64,000 bases of DNA from Phyllobacterium sp. T1293 (GCF_020731415.2 NZ_CP088273.1:3291001-3355000); one strand, 5' to 3'. Numbered from the stretch's first letter, positions 41,841-51,158 are shown. Made by a program: numbers and translations. Notes: generated by a model not told the origin, from the sequence alone.

Positions 41841-42212
41841 ATGCGGTTTGCGGTGATCGGAACGGGATTTGTGATTGCCTTGTTGGCGGGCTGTACGACA
41901 CCATCCGGTGGCAAGAGCGGTGAAGCCAGTCTGATCGCCGATGTCAAACAGCTGGTGACGACTTCCTATCAATGTCAGAACGCACTTGGCCGCGAGCCGC
42001 ATTATTCCGCCATTGAAAGCAGCGAAACCATTCTCAAGGCGCTGGGTCGCTCGCCCGAAGATGCCGACAAGACAGTGCGGGGCTGGCTGAAAGGGTTGAT
42101 TGCTTCGTCCAAACAGCCAACGGATATGGACCGCAAGGCGTGTAAAGACACATTGCTGAAGCAGGCGGAAAAAGTGCGAATCGAATTTGAGGCACGAAAA
42201 GCCAGGGGATGA
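41841..42212 (+). CDS. Small lipoprotein downstream of the MCE gene
   Basis: The 123-residue protein has a lipoprotein signal: MRFAVIGTGFVIALLAGCTTPSG with lipobox LLAGC, so Cys17 would be acylated. The mature part is helical with two further Cys (SYQCQNAL and RKACKDTL) that could form a disulfide. I recognise no family. In classic Mla-type operons an accessory outer-membrane lipoprotein often comes after MlaD, which would fit this place, but sequence proof is lacking. ATG at 41841 follows GGGGGA; earlier in-frame ATG or TTG codons overlap that site. Confidence 0.7.
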   Translation: MRFAVIGTGFVIALLAGCTTPSGGKSGEASLIADVKQLVTTSYQCQNALGREPHYSAIESSETILKALGRSPEDADKTVRGWLKGLIASSKQPTDMDRKACKDTLLKQAEKVRIEFEARKARG

Positions 42213-42215
42213 TGC

Positions 42216-42368
42216 ATGGATGAGCCGCAGCCACCGCGTTCAGGGCTCCTCTCGCCAGTGCAATTCGTGCTGGTGCTTGTGTTTGCAGCTGGTGTAAGTT
42301 CGATCCTGTTTTATCCGGTGATGTCTCTGCTGGGGCGGATTGTCGGTCTGTTCCGGGCAACAGGATAA
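42216..42368 (+). CDS. 50-residue membrane protein in the MCE operon
   Basis: ATG at 42216 lies four bases after the lipoprotein stop; AGGGGATGATGC gives a ribosome site. The frame encodes 50 residues: a Pro-rich start (MDEPQPPRSGLLSP), then two hydrophobic stretches (QFVLVLVFAAGVSSILFYP and VMSLLGRIVGL). I recognise no family. Tight spacing to both neighbours supports it as a real operon member. Confidence 0.6.
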   Translation: MDEPQPPRSGLLSPVQFVLVLVFAAGVSSILFYPVMSLLGRIVGLFRATG

Positions 42369-42371
42369 CGG

Positions 42372-42611
42372 ATGGGAAAAACGCTTGGGACGGAACAGCA
42401 CAAGGCACTCATTGCCATGCTGATTGCCAAGCGTGAAGCTGCTGGCTTTACGCAAGCTGAACTTGCCGACGCATTAGGCGAATACCCGTCTTTTGTTGCC
42501 AGATTGGAAAGCGGTCAACGCCGTGTGGATGTGGTCGAGCTTATCGGGCTTGCACGGGTTCTCGGCTTCGATGCGGCGCAGCTGGTGAAGGCGATTGAAG
42601 CTGTCAGATGA
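42372..42611 (+). CDS. XRE-type helix-turn-helix regulator
   Basis: The 79-residue protein is almost only one helix-turn-helix domain: IAKREAAGFTQAELADALGEYPSFVARLESGQRRVDVVELIGLARVLGFD. It is of the Cro/CI type and is likely a dimeric transcription factor. The start lies three bases after the stop of the 50-residue gene, so it is part of the MCE operon. It may regulate that operon. No toxin partner is seen next to it. Confidence 0.85.
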   Translation: MGKTLGTEQHKALIAMLIAKREAAGFTQAELADALGEYPSFVARLESGQRRVDVVELIGLARVLGFDAAQLVKAIEAVR

Positions 42612-42727
42612 AATAGACAGCACCGTCCCTATACCTAATATGGGGCTGATATAGTTCAGTACAAGACTGTCTGAATTACAGAAATTCGTATAACTAGAGC
42701 GCCCTTTCATTCTGTTCGGGGGCGATG

Positions 42728-43666
42728 ATGAACCTTACAAAAACTTTTCGTCGGACAACGACAATGCGTTCGCCTGAAATGCTGCCTTCGTTTAAAACCG
42801 ACGAGGCTAGAGAACGCTATATGGCTGCTTATGATGCCTTGCTTCAGGACTGGCCGGTTCCCTATGAAGAACTCGATTTTGTGACCAATTTTGGATCAAC
42901 CCATGTTATCGCCAGTGGCCCTCTGAATGCACCGTCGCTTTTGCTGCTGCCGAGTTTTGCTGGCAGCGCTACGGTCTGGCGCTTGAACATTGCAGGGTTG
43001 AGCCGTCACTTCAGAACCTATGCGGTTGATGTTATCGGTCAACCGGGCAAAAGTCTGACGCCAGAACCATTGCGTGACAGGTATGATTATGCGCAGTGGC
43101 TTACCGGACTGCTTGATGCCCTGAGCATTGAAAGAACATCAATCGTGGGATGTTCTTTTGGCGGCTTTCTGGCGTTGAATCAGGCATCGCTGATGCCGGA
43201 GCGAATCAACCGCGTGATACTCATCAGCCCGGTTGGTATCTTCGCCTCTCAATTCTGGCGGCTATTCTATGTGTTTCGGATCAAGCGGCCCATTCTGAAA
43301 TTAAAGCGACTGCTCACGGGCGGTAAACAACCATCCAGTCTTGCGGATTTGGGTGTCTCGCCTCCACGGGACGCGAAGTGGGGTGCTCTGATGGCCGCAA
43401 CGATGTCCGCTTTTGCCAGAATGAGCGTGATTTCACCGCCCGTGTTCAGCACCCGCGAACTGCGCGCCATCCCGGTACCCGCGCTGTTGTTGATCGGCGA
43501 TGCGGAACGGAGCTATGATCCGTCTGCAATGTTGAAATCGGCACAAAAACGCATGCCTCTTCTGGAAGGTGCGATTGTGCCAGATGCCAATCACATTGCC
43601 GCCATGGCGCAACCCGACGATGTCAATGATCGGATTATCCGGTTTCTGCGACCAGAAAAACAATAA
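42728..43666 (+). CDS. Alpha/beta-fold hydrolase
   Basis: The 312-residue protein has the nucleophile elbow VGCSFGGFLALNQ (about residue 141), the oxyanion loop LLLPSFAGSATVWRLN and the final His in DANHIAAMAQPDDV; an acid in LLIGDAERSYDP completes a triad. Substrate unknown. It resembles esterase and haloperoxidase-like hydrolases without a signal peptide. An ATG one codon earlier is equally possible. The gap upstream from the XRE gene is about 115 bases. Confidence 0.86.
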   Translation: MNLTKTFRRTTTMRSPEMLPSFKTDEARERYMAAYDALLQDWPVPYEELDFVTNFGSTHVIASGPLNAPSLLLLPSFAGSATVWRLNIAGLSRHFRTYAVDVIGQPGKSLTPEPLRDRYDYAQWLTGLLDALSIERTSIVGCSFGGFLALNQASLMPERINRVILISPVGIFASQFWRLFYVFRIKRPILKLKRLLTGGKQPSSLADLGVSPPRDAKWGALMAATMSAFARMSVISPPVFSTRELRAIPVPALLLIGDAERSYDPSAMLKSAQKRMPLLEGAIVPDANHIAAMAQPDDVNDRIIRFLRPEKQ

Positions 43667-43705
43667 AGACCGACTCAGATGCTTTCGTTGCTGTGATCAC
43701 GGGAT

Positions 43706-44482
43706 TTAGCCGTGCTGCCGTACACTCAAGCCGCCGTCGATAGTCAGGCATGTGGCATTCATGAAGGGACACTCGTCAGAGATCATGAACACGGCGGCGA
43801 GTGCTATTTCTTCGGGGGACGCGATCCGCCCGCCGGGATGCAGGGCCATTGTTTCAGCTTTGGCAGCGTCAGGATCGGGGAATGAATTCCAGTAATCTAT
43901 GACCTTCTGTGTCGAGACATAGCCGGGCGCCAGTGCGTTTACCCTGATGCCTCTGGCGGCATATTCCAGCCCCAAAGATTTCGTCATGCCGAGCAATGCA
44001 TGTTTGGCAAGAGGATAGGGGAAGGTATGGGGAATGATGGTGAAGGCATGGGTGGAGGCAATATTCAAAATGGCGCCACCACCGTTCGCGATCATGTCAG
44101 GCAGAACCGCTTTGCAGCAATTCCATGCGCCCTTCAGGTTGACATCGAAACAACGTTGCCATTCTTCATCTGTTGTCAAAAGCGGCTCATTGAAGACGTT
44201 GATACCTGCATTGTTAATCAAGGCATTCAACGGACCGATGACAGCTTTTGCCCGGATCACCGCTGCCATAATGGCTGGCTCATCGGTGATACTCACCGCA
44301 CTCGATTCTACCGTCGCACCGCTGGTGCGGAGGTCGGCTGCAACCTGCTGCAAGAGCAGTTCGTCCGTGTCAATGAGATATAGGCCCGCCCCTTCTCTGG
44401 CGGATGCCTGAGCGATGGCAAGCCCTATCCCTTGGGCGGCGCCCGTGATCATGATCCGTTTGTCCGAAAGCCGACCCGCCAT
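43706..44482 (-). CDS. SDR family sugar dehydrogenase-like protein
   Basis: The 258-residue SDR has TGAAQGIGLA, NNAGINVF, the catalytic region LNIASTHAF and Y-x3-K in YPLAKHA, plus the C-terminal CLTIDGGLSV. After strand 2 DTDELLL indicates NAD use. It is the last gene of a sugar operon (araFGH, epimerase), so oxidation of an aldose to a lactone, for example galactose or arabinose, is a reasonable inference. The gap to the epimerase gene is five bases. Confidence 0.87.
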   Translation of the reverse strand: MAGRLSDKRIMITGAAQGIGLAIAQASAREGAGLYLIDTDELLLQQVAADLRTSGATVESSAVSITDEPAIMAAVIRAKAVIGPLNALINNAGINVFNEPLLTTDEEWQRCFDVNLKGAWNCCKAVLPDMIANGGGAILNIASTHAFTIIPHTFPYPLAKHALLGMTKSLGLEYAARGIRVNALAPGYVSTQKVIDYWNSFPDPDAAKAETMALHPGGRIASPEEIALAAVFMISDECPFMNATCLTIDGGLSVRQHG

Positions 44483-44487
44483 CTGTA

Positions 44488-45327
44488 TCAGTCCTTCATT
44501 TCGTCGATGCGCAGTGTAATGCCGCCGCTTAATTTATCGTCAGGCTCAAGAATGGTGAGATCGCCCAGATCAGGCAAGTGGTGCCCGTTCGGCAGATGGC
44601 TCATCGGCTCGAAGCAAAAGAAGTCTATTCGATCTTCGGGGGCATGAATCATGTATTGAGAAAACAAAGGATCGCTTGATATTGCCGCAGTCATGCGCGC
44701 TTCCGGCCAGTCGATTTGTGCTGTTCCGTCCCAGCCCGCAAATGCATTGTTGACCCACCGGTCCGGCAGGTGATTGAAGGCCGCAAAATTCAAATCATCA
44801 GGGACCGGTCCTGCCGTATCAGGTAGATGTCCCGTCTTTTCACTCCAGAATAGCTTTGCCGGTGCTCGCAGCCGCGTTTGCGGTGTCCTTGGAAAAAAGG
44901 GATGGAATCCCAGTCCGAAAGGCAACGCAACGTCTCCCCGGTTTTCCACACTCAGGTCAAGTTTGAGCGTGGTCCCGTTGATCGCAACTGTCTGATCAGC
45001 GCGATAAGAATAGGGAGATTGGTGCGACGCCTGATGTTCATAAACCAAACGAACATGCGTTTGGCTTTCGTCCACCACCCGCCAAGGTGCCAGCCAGCCA
45101 TCACCATGCAGATAAAGCTGATCGTCTTTCGTATTGGGCCTGAGCACATGTGTCTGGTTGCGGAAGCGAAATTGGTTCCCCGCGACGCGGTTGCCAAAGG
45201 GGACCAGTGGAAAGCATCCAACAGGTGCTGGTTTCAGAAAGGGCTTTCCACGGAAAGTGGCTACCATCAGGCAGCCACCTTGAAGGTTGATTTGAATGTT
45301 CAGCTCGCTGTTGCCAAGCCGGACCAT
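44488..45327 (-). CDS. Aldose 1-epimerase family protein
   Basis: The 279-residue beta-sandwich protein interconverts alpha and beta anomers of sugars. PFLKPAPVGCFPLVPFGNRVAG and LHGDGWLAPWRVVD (with the catalytic His) match the galactose mutarotase family, as does PFGLGFHPFFPR (second His). The catalytic Glu may be in DFFCFEPMSHLPNGHH. The start overlaps the araH stop codon by one base, so the two are coupled. Confidence 0.88.
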   Translation of the reverse strand: MVRLGNSELNIQINLQGGCLMVATFRGKPFLKPAPVGCFPLVPFGNRVAGNQFRFRNQTHVLRPNTKDDQLYLHGDGWLAPWRVVDESQTHVRLVYEHQASHQSPYSYRADQTVAINGTTLKLDLSVENRGDVALPFGLGFHPFFPRTPQTRLRAPAKLFWSEKTGHLPDTAGPVPDDLNFAAFNHLPDRWVNNAFAGWDGTAQIDWPEARMTAAISSDPLFSQYMIHAPEDRIDFFCFEPMSHLPNGHHLPDLGDLTILEPDDKLSGGITLRIDEMKD

Positions 45328-46280
45328 CAGCCTTTGCGGCCCACCGCACCAGATCTGAGATTGTCGAGGAGTACCGCCAGAAGCAAAATCAAACCGCGCA
45401 CAACATATTGATAAAAAGCCTGAATGTTCAAAAGGTTCATGACATTCTCGGCGATACCCATGATCAGAACGCCTACAATGACACCCGCCATAGCAGCACG
45501 GCCACCGGCCAGCGAGACACCGCCAAGCACGCAGGCCGAAATTACAGATAGCTCAAGGCCTGTCGCCGCATTTGGCTGTCCCGAGGTAATGCGCGAGGCA
45601 AGAAGAATACCCGCAATGGCGCAGACAAAGCCCTGCAGCGCAAATATCCAGACGCGCATGGAAACGACATTGACGCCGGCCAGTCTGGAGGCTTCAGGAT
45701 TGCCACCGATAGCAAGTGTATTTTTGCCAAAGACCGTACGGTTGAGAATAAAGCCAAAGGCAATGAAAAGCACAAGCATGACCCAGATGGGCGCGGGAAT
45801 TCCAAGGAATTTTGACAGGGCAAGCTGGTAGAAATTGGGATCGTTGATACCGACAGCTCTGCCATCGGACGAAATGAGCGCGAGGCCGCGAACGATCTGC
45901 ATGGTCGCAAGCGTCGTGATCAAGGCATTGATGCGAAAGCGCGCGATGACCACACCATTGACCAATCCGACGAGCGCGCCACACAGAAGCGCTGCGATCA
46001 GGCCGAGCAATATGGAACCGGTGGCGTTTGAAGCCATGACAGCGATCATCCCGCAGAAGGCAACCGTTGAACCGACAGAAAGATCGAAATCCCGTGAGGC
46101 GAGGCAAAACATCATTGTGCAGGCGACAATGCCGATTGTCACAACCGACTGCAGCAAGCCGAGCATGTTGCGTTCCGTGAGAAAGTTAGGAACGAACGCG
46201 GCAACGACGATAAAGGCCAAAGCAAAGATGACAACGAGACCTTGTTCGCCAAGGAGAAGCTTTTTGAGAGACACGCTCAT
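45327..46280 (-). CDS. araH: Sugar ABC importer permease (AraH type)
   Basis: The 317-residue inner-membrane protein has about eight to ten helices, of the ribose/arabinose permease family. FDLSVGSTVAFCGMIAVM and AVGINDPNFYQLA, together with GGNPEASRLAGVNV and CVLGGVSLAGGRAAM, are conserved family motifs. It works with the AraG-like ATPase (start 47811) and AraF-like binding protein. A 22-base gap separates it from araG. Confidence 0.92.
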   Translation of the reverse strand: MSVSLKKLLLGEQGLVVIFALAFIVVAAFVPNFLTERNMLGLLQSVVTIGIVACTMMFCLASRDFDLSVGSTVAFCGMIAVMASNATGSILLGLIAALLCGALVGLVNGVVIARFRINALITTLATMQIVRGLALISSDGRAVGINDPNFYQLALSKFLGIPAPIWVMLVLFIAFGFILNRTVFGKNTLAIGGNPEASRLAGVNVVSMRVWIFALQGFVCAIAGILLASRITSGQPNAATGLELSVISACVLGGVSLAGGRAAMAGVIVGVLIMGIAENVMNLLNIQAFYQYVVRGLILLLAVLLDNLRSGAVGRKG

Positions 46281-46302
46281 ATCAAACCTTTTTCAAATCA
46301 GT

Positions 46303-47811
46303 TTAGGCCACGGCTGCGGCAGATCTGTCGGGAAGGGCAGCTGCAAGGATTTTTCTCTCGTCGAAAGCGTCCCGATCATATAGGGCGGCGATACGCCCCT
46401 GACACATCACGGCAATTCGGTCCGAGATACCCATGACTTCCGGCAGCTCGCTCGAAATCACGATAATAGCCATGCCATTTTCGGCCAGTTCGTAAAGAAT
46501 GTTGTAAATTTCCGCTTTCGCACCGACGTCTATTCCACGTGTGGGTTCATCAATGACAAGCACCTTGACGCCCTGCTCGGAAAGCCAGCGGCCAAGAATG
46601 ACTTTCTGCTGATTGCCGCCGGAGAGATTGACGATGTCCTGCTTGCGTGAAGGGGTCCGTATTCGCAATTTTTCGATGAAACGATCCGCGAGCCTTGCCT
46701 CTTTACCCGGCTGTAATATGCCCAAAGGTGAAAAATGACGGCGCGATGAAACCGCAATATTCTCCTCGATGGAACGGCCCTGAATAATGCCATCGAATTT
46801 GCGGTCTTCCGGGCACAAGACCATACCGGCTTCAATGGAATGCCGGGGATTGTTACCGCCAACCGCCACGCCGTCGATCGTGACGGTGCCGGTATGGCGA
46901 TGGTCAGCGCCATAGAGCAGCCGTGCCATTTCCGACCGCCCGGCACCGATCAGGCCGAAGAAACCGAAAATCTCGCCCGAGCGAGCGTCAAAGGAAACGG
47001 GGCTGGGTAGAAGCCTGCCGCCAAGTTTTTCAACCTTCAGGCGCTCGGTTCCTATTTTGCGGGGGCGCCAGCCCCAGATATTGCTGATCTCACGCCCGAC
47101 CATCTCCGTAATCACCTGATCGCGCGTCACCTCTGCGAGACTGGCATGATGGGCGGCAAGCTTGCCGTCCCGCAAAACAGTCAGACTATCACAAAGACGA
47201 AACACCTCGTCGAGCCTATGGGAAATGTAGAGGATAATCTTGCCTTGCGCTTTCAGTTTGCCAATCAGTGCAAACAGAATTTCGCTCTCACGGGACGACA
47301 GGGAGGAAGTCGGTTCATCCAGAGCAATCACGCGTGCATCAAGCATGACCGCCTTGGCAATCTCGACCATCTGGCGCTGGCCGATCGAAAGATTTGCAAC
47401 CTTGATTCTGGGATCAACATCAATGCCGATCGCTTCAAGCTTTTGCGACACATCCGAGACAAGCTTCTTGAAATCGATCATGCCTGCCTTGGCAGGGAAC
47501 CGTCCGAGCCAGAGGTTTTCAGCAACCGTCAGTTCGGCGACAAGCTGCAGTTCCTGATGAATGACGATGACGCCAGCGTCAAACGCATCGCGCGTCGATG
47601 AATAGTGTTGGATGGAACCATCAAGAGAGATTTCACCAGTGTCAGCGGACTGGTCTCCGGAGAGAATACGGATCAGCGTGGATTTCCCCGCACCATTCTC
47701 GCCCATGAGGCCGTGTACAGCGCCCTTTTCCACTGCGAAGGAAATGCCGGATAGCGCCTGTACGCCCGGGTACCCCTTGCTGATGTTTTTGAATTCAAGA
47801 AAAGATGCCAT
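46303..47811 (-). CDS. araG: Sugar ABC importer ATPase with two ATP-binding domains (AraG type)
   Basis: The 502-residue protein has two fused ATPase domains. The first has GENGAGKSTLIRILSG and LSIGQRQMVEIAKAV with LDEPTSSLS; the second has the degenerate FFGLIGAGRSEMARLLYG and LSGGNQQKVILGRWL with IDEPTRGIDVG. This is the arabinose/ribose/galactose importer type. ATG at 47811 begins MASFLEFKNISKGYPGV; an in-frame TTG six codons earlier is less likely. It is second in the araFGH operon after a stable hairpin. Confidence 0.93.
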   Translation of the reverse strand: MASFLEFKNISKGYPGVQALSGISFAVEKGAVHGLMGENGAGKSTLIRILSGDQSADTGEISLDGSIQHYSSTRDAFDAGVIVIHQELQLVAELTVAENLWLGRFPAKAGMIDFKKLVSDVSQKLEAIGIDVDPRIKVANLSIGQRQMVEIAKAVMLDARVIALDEPTSSLSSRESEILFALIGKLKAQGKIILYISHRLDEVFRLCDSLTVLRDGKLAAHHASLAEVTRDQVITEMVGREISNIWGWRPRKIGTERLKVEKLGGRLLPSPVSFDARSGEIFGFFGLIGAGRSEMARLLYGADHRHTGTVTIDGVAVGGNNPRHSIEAGMVLCPEDRKFDGIIQGRSIEENIAVSSRRHFSPLGILQPGKEARLADRFIEKLRIRTPSRKQDIVNLSGGNQQKVILGRWLSEQGVKVLVIDEPTRGIDVGAKAEIYNILYELAENGMAIIVISSELPEVMGISDRIAVMCQGRIAALYDRDAFDERKILAAALPDRSAAAVA

Positions 47812-47839
47812 GGTCGGCCAAGCCCTCAAGGATTGTACT

Positions 47840-47859
47840 GCCCGGCAAAATTGCCGGGC
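47840..47859 (-). promoter_or_regulatory. mRNA-stabilising type hairpin between araF and araG
   Basis: GCCCGGC (47840-47846) pairs with GCCGGGC (47853-47859), extendable by two A-T pairs. No T run follows on the minus strand. A hairpin without U tract just after a binding-protein gene often protects that transcript part and explains its higher expression. Confidence 0.55.
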
Positions 47860-47880
47860 GTTTAGTGCCTGTTCCGAGGA

Positions 47881-48864
47881 TTATTCGATGCCGAGTTCCT
47901 TGCGCACTTCGGTATAATTATCGCGCAATGCCAGCTGCCCGGCTGTCAGGGTCAGCTTTTCCGGCTGTTTGCCGTTGGCGATCCACTCGTACATGTTGAG
48001 GGCAGTTTCGTAGCCGTGACGCTTTGGCGAAATGATCACCGTACCGAAGAAACCGGTTGGAGTTGGCTTCTTGAACTCGTTGATTGCCGATTCCGCACCA
48101 CCGATTCCGATACCAATGACACCATCAGCGGGAATGCCGACACTTTCAGTAGCACGGACGGCACCCAGCACGGATTCATCGTTCAATCCCACCGCAACCC
48201 AATGTTTGATGCCAGCGTTTTTGTTGAGAACAACCGTTGCCGCGTTGAGTGCGGCTTCCGTGTCAGTCTTGGCCTGCGGGGCGTCAAAGATATTGGCTTG
48301 CGGGAAGCCGGCTGCTTTGAGCACCGACAAGGCGCCTTCAACGCGATCGACGGCAGTCGGCAACTGGTCATAGGAAACCCGGATTGCACCGACGGTCTTC
48401 ATATCCCAGCCGCGCTTTTTGATTTCGTCGACCATTGCCTGGCCTACAGCTTCGCCAATCTTGGAGGCGGAAATTCCCATATGCGGAACATCTTCCAATG
48501 GTTTGCCGTCCGCACCGACAAGGCGGTCATCGACCGTCATCATCTTGAGTTCATTGGCTGTTGCCTTGGCGACGATGCCAGGCCCGAGCTTCACATCGGG
48601 TGTGCAGATGATGAAACCCTGCGCACCCTGCGCACCGAGATTATCAATCGCAGACTGAACTTTCTCACCGTCTTCCGCGCCGATCTTCACCAGAGTGAAG
48701 CCTTTTTCCTTGGCAGCGACGTCGGCAAATTTCCATTCATCCTGAAACCACGGTTCTTCGGGCTGCTTGACGATGAAACCTATTTTGACATCTGCAGCAA
48801 AAGCACTGCCAGCTGCAATTATGGCGACTGTGCCAGCCAATATGGCTGCTTTTATAAAGCGCAT
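47881..48864 (-). CDS. araF: Periplasmic sugar-binding protein (AraF-like)
   Basis: The 327-residue protein has a signal peptide (MRFIKAAILAGTVAIIAAGSAFA) and a core very like E. coli AraF: VKIGFIVKQPEEPWFQDEWKFADVAAKEKGF, GFIICTPDVKLGPGIVAKA, VGLNDESVLGAVRATESVG and GIGIGGAESA. Expected ligands are L-arabinose, D-galactose or D-fucose. The nearby galactonate dehydratase makes galactose a serious alternative to arabinose. Confidence 0.92.
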   Translation of the reverse strand: MRFIKAAILAGTVAIIAAGSAFAADVKIGFIVKQPEEPWFQDEWKFADVAAKEKGFTLVKIGAEDGEKVQSAIDNLGAQGAQGFIICTPDVKLGPGIVAKATANELKMMTVDDRLVGADGKPLEDVPHMGISASKIGEAVGQAMVDEIKKRGWDMKTVGAIRVSYDQLPTAVDRVEGALSVLKAAGFPQANIFDAPQAKTDTEAALNAATVVLNKNAGIKHWVAVGLNDESVLGAVRATESVGIPADGVIGIGIGGAESAINEFKKPTPTGFFGTVIISPKRHGYETALNMYEWIANGKQPEKLTLTAGQLALRDNYTEVRKELGIE

Positions 48865-48916
48865 ATCTCTCTCCCAAAATTTTGGCTGCTCCCAGCAGCA
48901 CCATAGGAATAAGTTA

Positions 48917-48953
48917 AATCATCATACCAGTCAATTGCCAATGTATGATGATT
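48917..48953. promoter_or_regulatory. Long inverted repeat upstream of araF, probable sugar-regulator operator
   Basis: AATCATCATAC (48917-48927) and GTATGATGATT (48943-48953) are perfect reverse complements of 11 bases with centres about 26 bases apart. The repeat lies 53 bases before the araF start, in the gap shared with the divergent GntR gene. It is the obvious candidate site for that regulator. Spacing suggests two turns plus a little of helix between half-sites. Confidence 0.7.
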
Positions 48954-49070
48954 GAGATAGTAGAGAGAAGTGCTGTAGAGTGATAGGACGAGGAGCCCAT
49001 CAACGGTGATGGGTATGGATTATAGCGCCGACTTATATGCGGGATGTCGTGCCGGGGTTTGGAGGACAGG

Positions 49071-49826
49071 GTGGAGACAGTGATCTTGGGGCAAGCGGAG
49101 CAAGACGCCGATGGAGTGCTTCGGCGCCCGCGCGTTCAAAAGAATGTCACAGCGGCCATTGCCATGGAGATTTGTGCCGACCGTTATCCGTCCGGTTCAC
49201 TCCTTCCGCGCGAAAACGATCTTTGCGCGCAGTACAATGTCAGCCGCACGGTCATTCGCGAATCATTGAAAACACTGGAATCAAAGGGCCTTGTGCGTGG
49301 CAAACCACGGGTTGGCACGACGGTCTGTGACAAGGATGACTGGAATATTCTTGACCAGCAGGTGCTGGAGTGGATGGGCCCGAACATAGCCAATTTCGAT
49401 CTCCTCGGCTGTATTCTTGAAGCACGCCGCACGGTGGAGCCTATGGCTGCCGAATTAGCTGCCGATAGAGCGACGGCACAGGAGATCGCCGATCTTGAAA
49501 AGGCTTGGCAAGACATGCGCGACAGTGAAGGCGATATTGGCCGGTTCACCGAAGCCGACGTGAATTTTCACGCGACTCTGCTCAAGGCCAGCCACAATCA
49601 GGTTTTCCGGCAATTGTCGGGAATTATCCATGCGGGCCTCAAATACTCGCTGCAGGCCTCCAACGAGGCGGTGGAAACGCGGGATGAAGCGATAGCCGCC
49701 CACGGAGAGCTTGTTGAGGCGTTGCGTATGCGTGACAGAACCGCTGCCCGCAGATGTTCCGGGCATCTGCTCGACCTTGCCGCCAGAGATCTGGCGTCAG
49801 CGCTCAACGACAGCAAACCGCGATAG
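49071..49826 (+). CDS. GntR (FadR subfamily) transcriptional regulator
   Basis: The 251-residue protein has a winged helix (about 25-90, with [35 protein letters not shown]) and an all-helical FCD ligand domain (about 105-235). FCD metal-site residues are seen in [16 protein letters not shown] and [11 protein letters not shown]. Position next to the galactonate dehydratase and opposite the sugar importer suggests it is a DgoR-like repressor. GTG at 49071 has GGAGG five bases before it; an upstream in-frame ATG at 49044 has no ribosome site. Confidence 0.88.
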   Translation: METVILGQAEQDADGVLRRPRVQKNVTAAIAMEICADRYPSGSLLPRENDLCAQYNVSRTVIRESLKTLESKGLVRGKPRVGTTVCDKDDWNILDQQVLEWMGPNIANFDLLGCILEARRTVEPMAAELAADRATAQEIADLEKAWQDMRDSEGDIGRFTEADVNFHATLLKASHNQVFRQLSGIIHAGLKYSLQASNEAVETRDEAIAAHGELVEALRMRDRTAARRCSGHLLDLAARDLASALNDSKPR

Positions 49827-49855
49827 ATTATCTGAACACTGAAAGTGCAGACACC

Positions 49856-51004
49856 ATGAAGATCACCAAGCTCACCACTTACATTGTCCCGCCCCGTTGG
49901 CTGTTTCTCAAAATCGAAACTGACGAAGGTGTTTCCGGATGGGGCGAACCGGTTGTTGAGGGTAGGGCTCTGACGACGGAAGCCGCGGTCCATGAACTGG
50001 CGGATTATCTGGTCGGTAAAGACCCATTTCTGATTGAGGATCACTGGAACGTTCTCTATCGCGGTGGTTTCTATCGCGGCGGCGCTATTCACATGAGCGC
50101 TCTGGCAGGCATCGATCAAGCTTTATGGGACATCAAAGGCAAGGCACTCGGCCAGCCAGTACACGCTCTGCTTGGCGGTCAATGCCGTGATAAGATCAAG
50201 GTTTATTCCTGGGTTGGCGGTGATCGCCCTTCCGATGTGGCCCGCAATGCAACGGAAATGGTTGCGCAGGGTTTCAAGGCCATCAAGCTCAATGGATGCG
50301 AGGAAATGCAGATCGTTGACAGCTGGGAGAAAGTCGACAAGGCAGTTGCAACAATTGCGACCATCCGCGAGGCGGTAGGCCCGCATGTCGGTATCGGCGT
50401 CGACTTTCACGGGCGCGTTCACAAGCCAATGGCAAAGGTGCTTGCCAAGGAACTCGATCAGTTCAAACTGATGTTCATCGAAGAGCCGGTCCTGTCCGAG
50501 AATTATGAGGCGTTGAAAGAGATTGCGAACCATTGTTCGACGCCAATTGCGCTTGGAGAACGCCTTTACTCACGCTGGGATTTCAAACGAATCCTTGCGG
50601 AGGGCTATGTCGACATTATCCAGCCTGATCTTTCGCATGCAGGGGGCATCACGGAGTGCCGTAAGATCGCAGCAATGGCTGAGGCCTACGATGTCGCTCT
50701 CGCGCCCCATTGTCCGCTCGGGCCTATTGCTTTGGCCGCATGTCTGCAGATCGATGCGGTCAGTTACAACGCATTTATTCAGGAACAGAGCCTCGGTATT
50801 CATTACAACGAGTCCAACGACATTCTTGATTACATTCGCAACAAGGATGTTTTTCACTATGAAGACGGCTTTGTCAGCATTCGTCAAGGACCGGGATTGG
50901 GTATTGACGTTGATGAGGCCTATGTTGCGGAACGTGCCAAAGAGGGGCGCCGTTGGCGCAACCCGATCTGGCGTCACGCAGATGGCAGCTTTGCCGAATG
51001 GTAA
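49856..51004 (+). CDS. dgoD: D-galactonate dehydratase
   Basis: This enolase-superfamily enzyme converts D-galactonate to 2-keto-3-deoxygalactonate. The 382-residue length equals that of E. coli DgoD and the similarity is high throughout: [112 protein letters not shown] and [15 protein letters not shown]. Metal ligands and both catalytic His regions are present. It starts 29 bases after the regulator gene. Confidence 0.94.
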   Translation: MKITKLTTYIVPPRWLFLKIETDEGVSGWGEPVVEGRALTTEAAVHELADYLVGKDPFLIEDHWNVLYRGGFYRGGAIHMSALAGIDQALWDIKGKALGQPVHALLGGQCRDKIKVYSWVGGDRPSDVARNATEMVAQGFKAIKLNGCEEMQIVDSWEKVDKAVATIATIREAVGPHVGIGVDFHGRVHKPMAKVLAKELDQFKLMFIEEPVLSENYEALKEIANHCSTPIALGERLYSRWDFKRILAEGYVDIIQPDLSHAGGITECRKIAAMAEAYDVALAPHCPLGPIALAACLQIDAVSYNAFIQEQSLGIHYNESNDILDYIRNKDVFHYEDGFVSIRQGPGLGIDVDEAYVAERAKEGRRWRNPIWRHADGSFAEW

Positions 51005-51022
51005 GCGGGTGATACTGCAATC

Positions 51023-51055
51023 GCCCTTCGGGCATCCAATGCCAGTAGGGCTTTT
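51023..51055 (+). terminator. Possible terminator after dgoD
   Basis: GCCCT (51023-51027) pairs with AGGGC (51047-51051) outside an inner GGCAT/ATGCC stem, followed by TTTT. The branched shape makes this only a moderate candidate. Confidence 0.4.
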
Positions 51056-51083
51056 GGCTGCCCGATTTTCGCAGAGCATTTGT

Positions 51084-51158
51084 TCAGTGACGGGGTTTTG
51101 TCTCGTAGACCAAGACAATAATCACTGCCAAAGCCAGAAGAAAAGTAAAATCACGCAT
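51084..51158 (-). CDS. Possible 24-residue membrane microprotein
   Basis: On the minus strand ATG (51158) follows AAGGA by eight bases. The frame encodes 24 residues that begin MRDFTFLLALAVIIVLVYE and end in a basic tail, a single-helix membrane peptide. No family is recognised. The ribosome site and clean hydrophobic helix support it, but there is no second line of evidence. Confidence 0.4.
   Translation of the reverse strand: MRDFTFLLALAVIIVLVYETKPRH

Noticed and set aside
42372..42611. XRE regulator as antitoxin of a toxin-antitoxin pair
   Set aside because: Neighbours are a 50-residue membrane protein and an alpha/beta hydrolase; no toxin-type gene is present.
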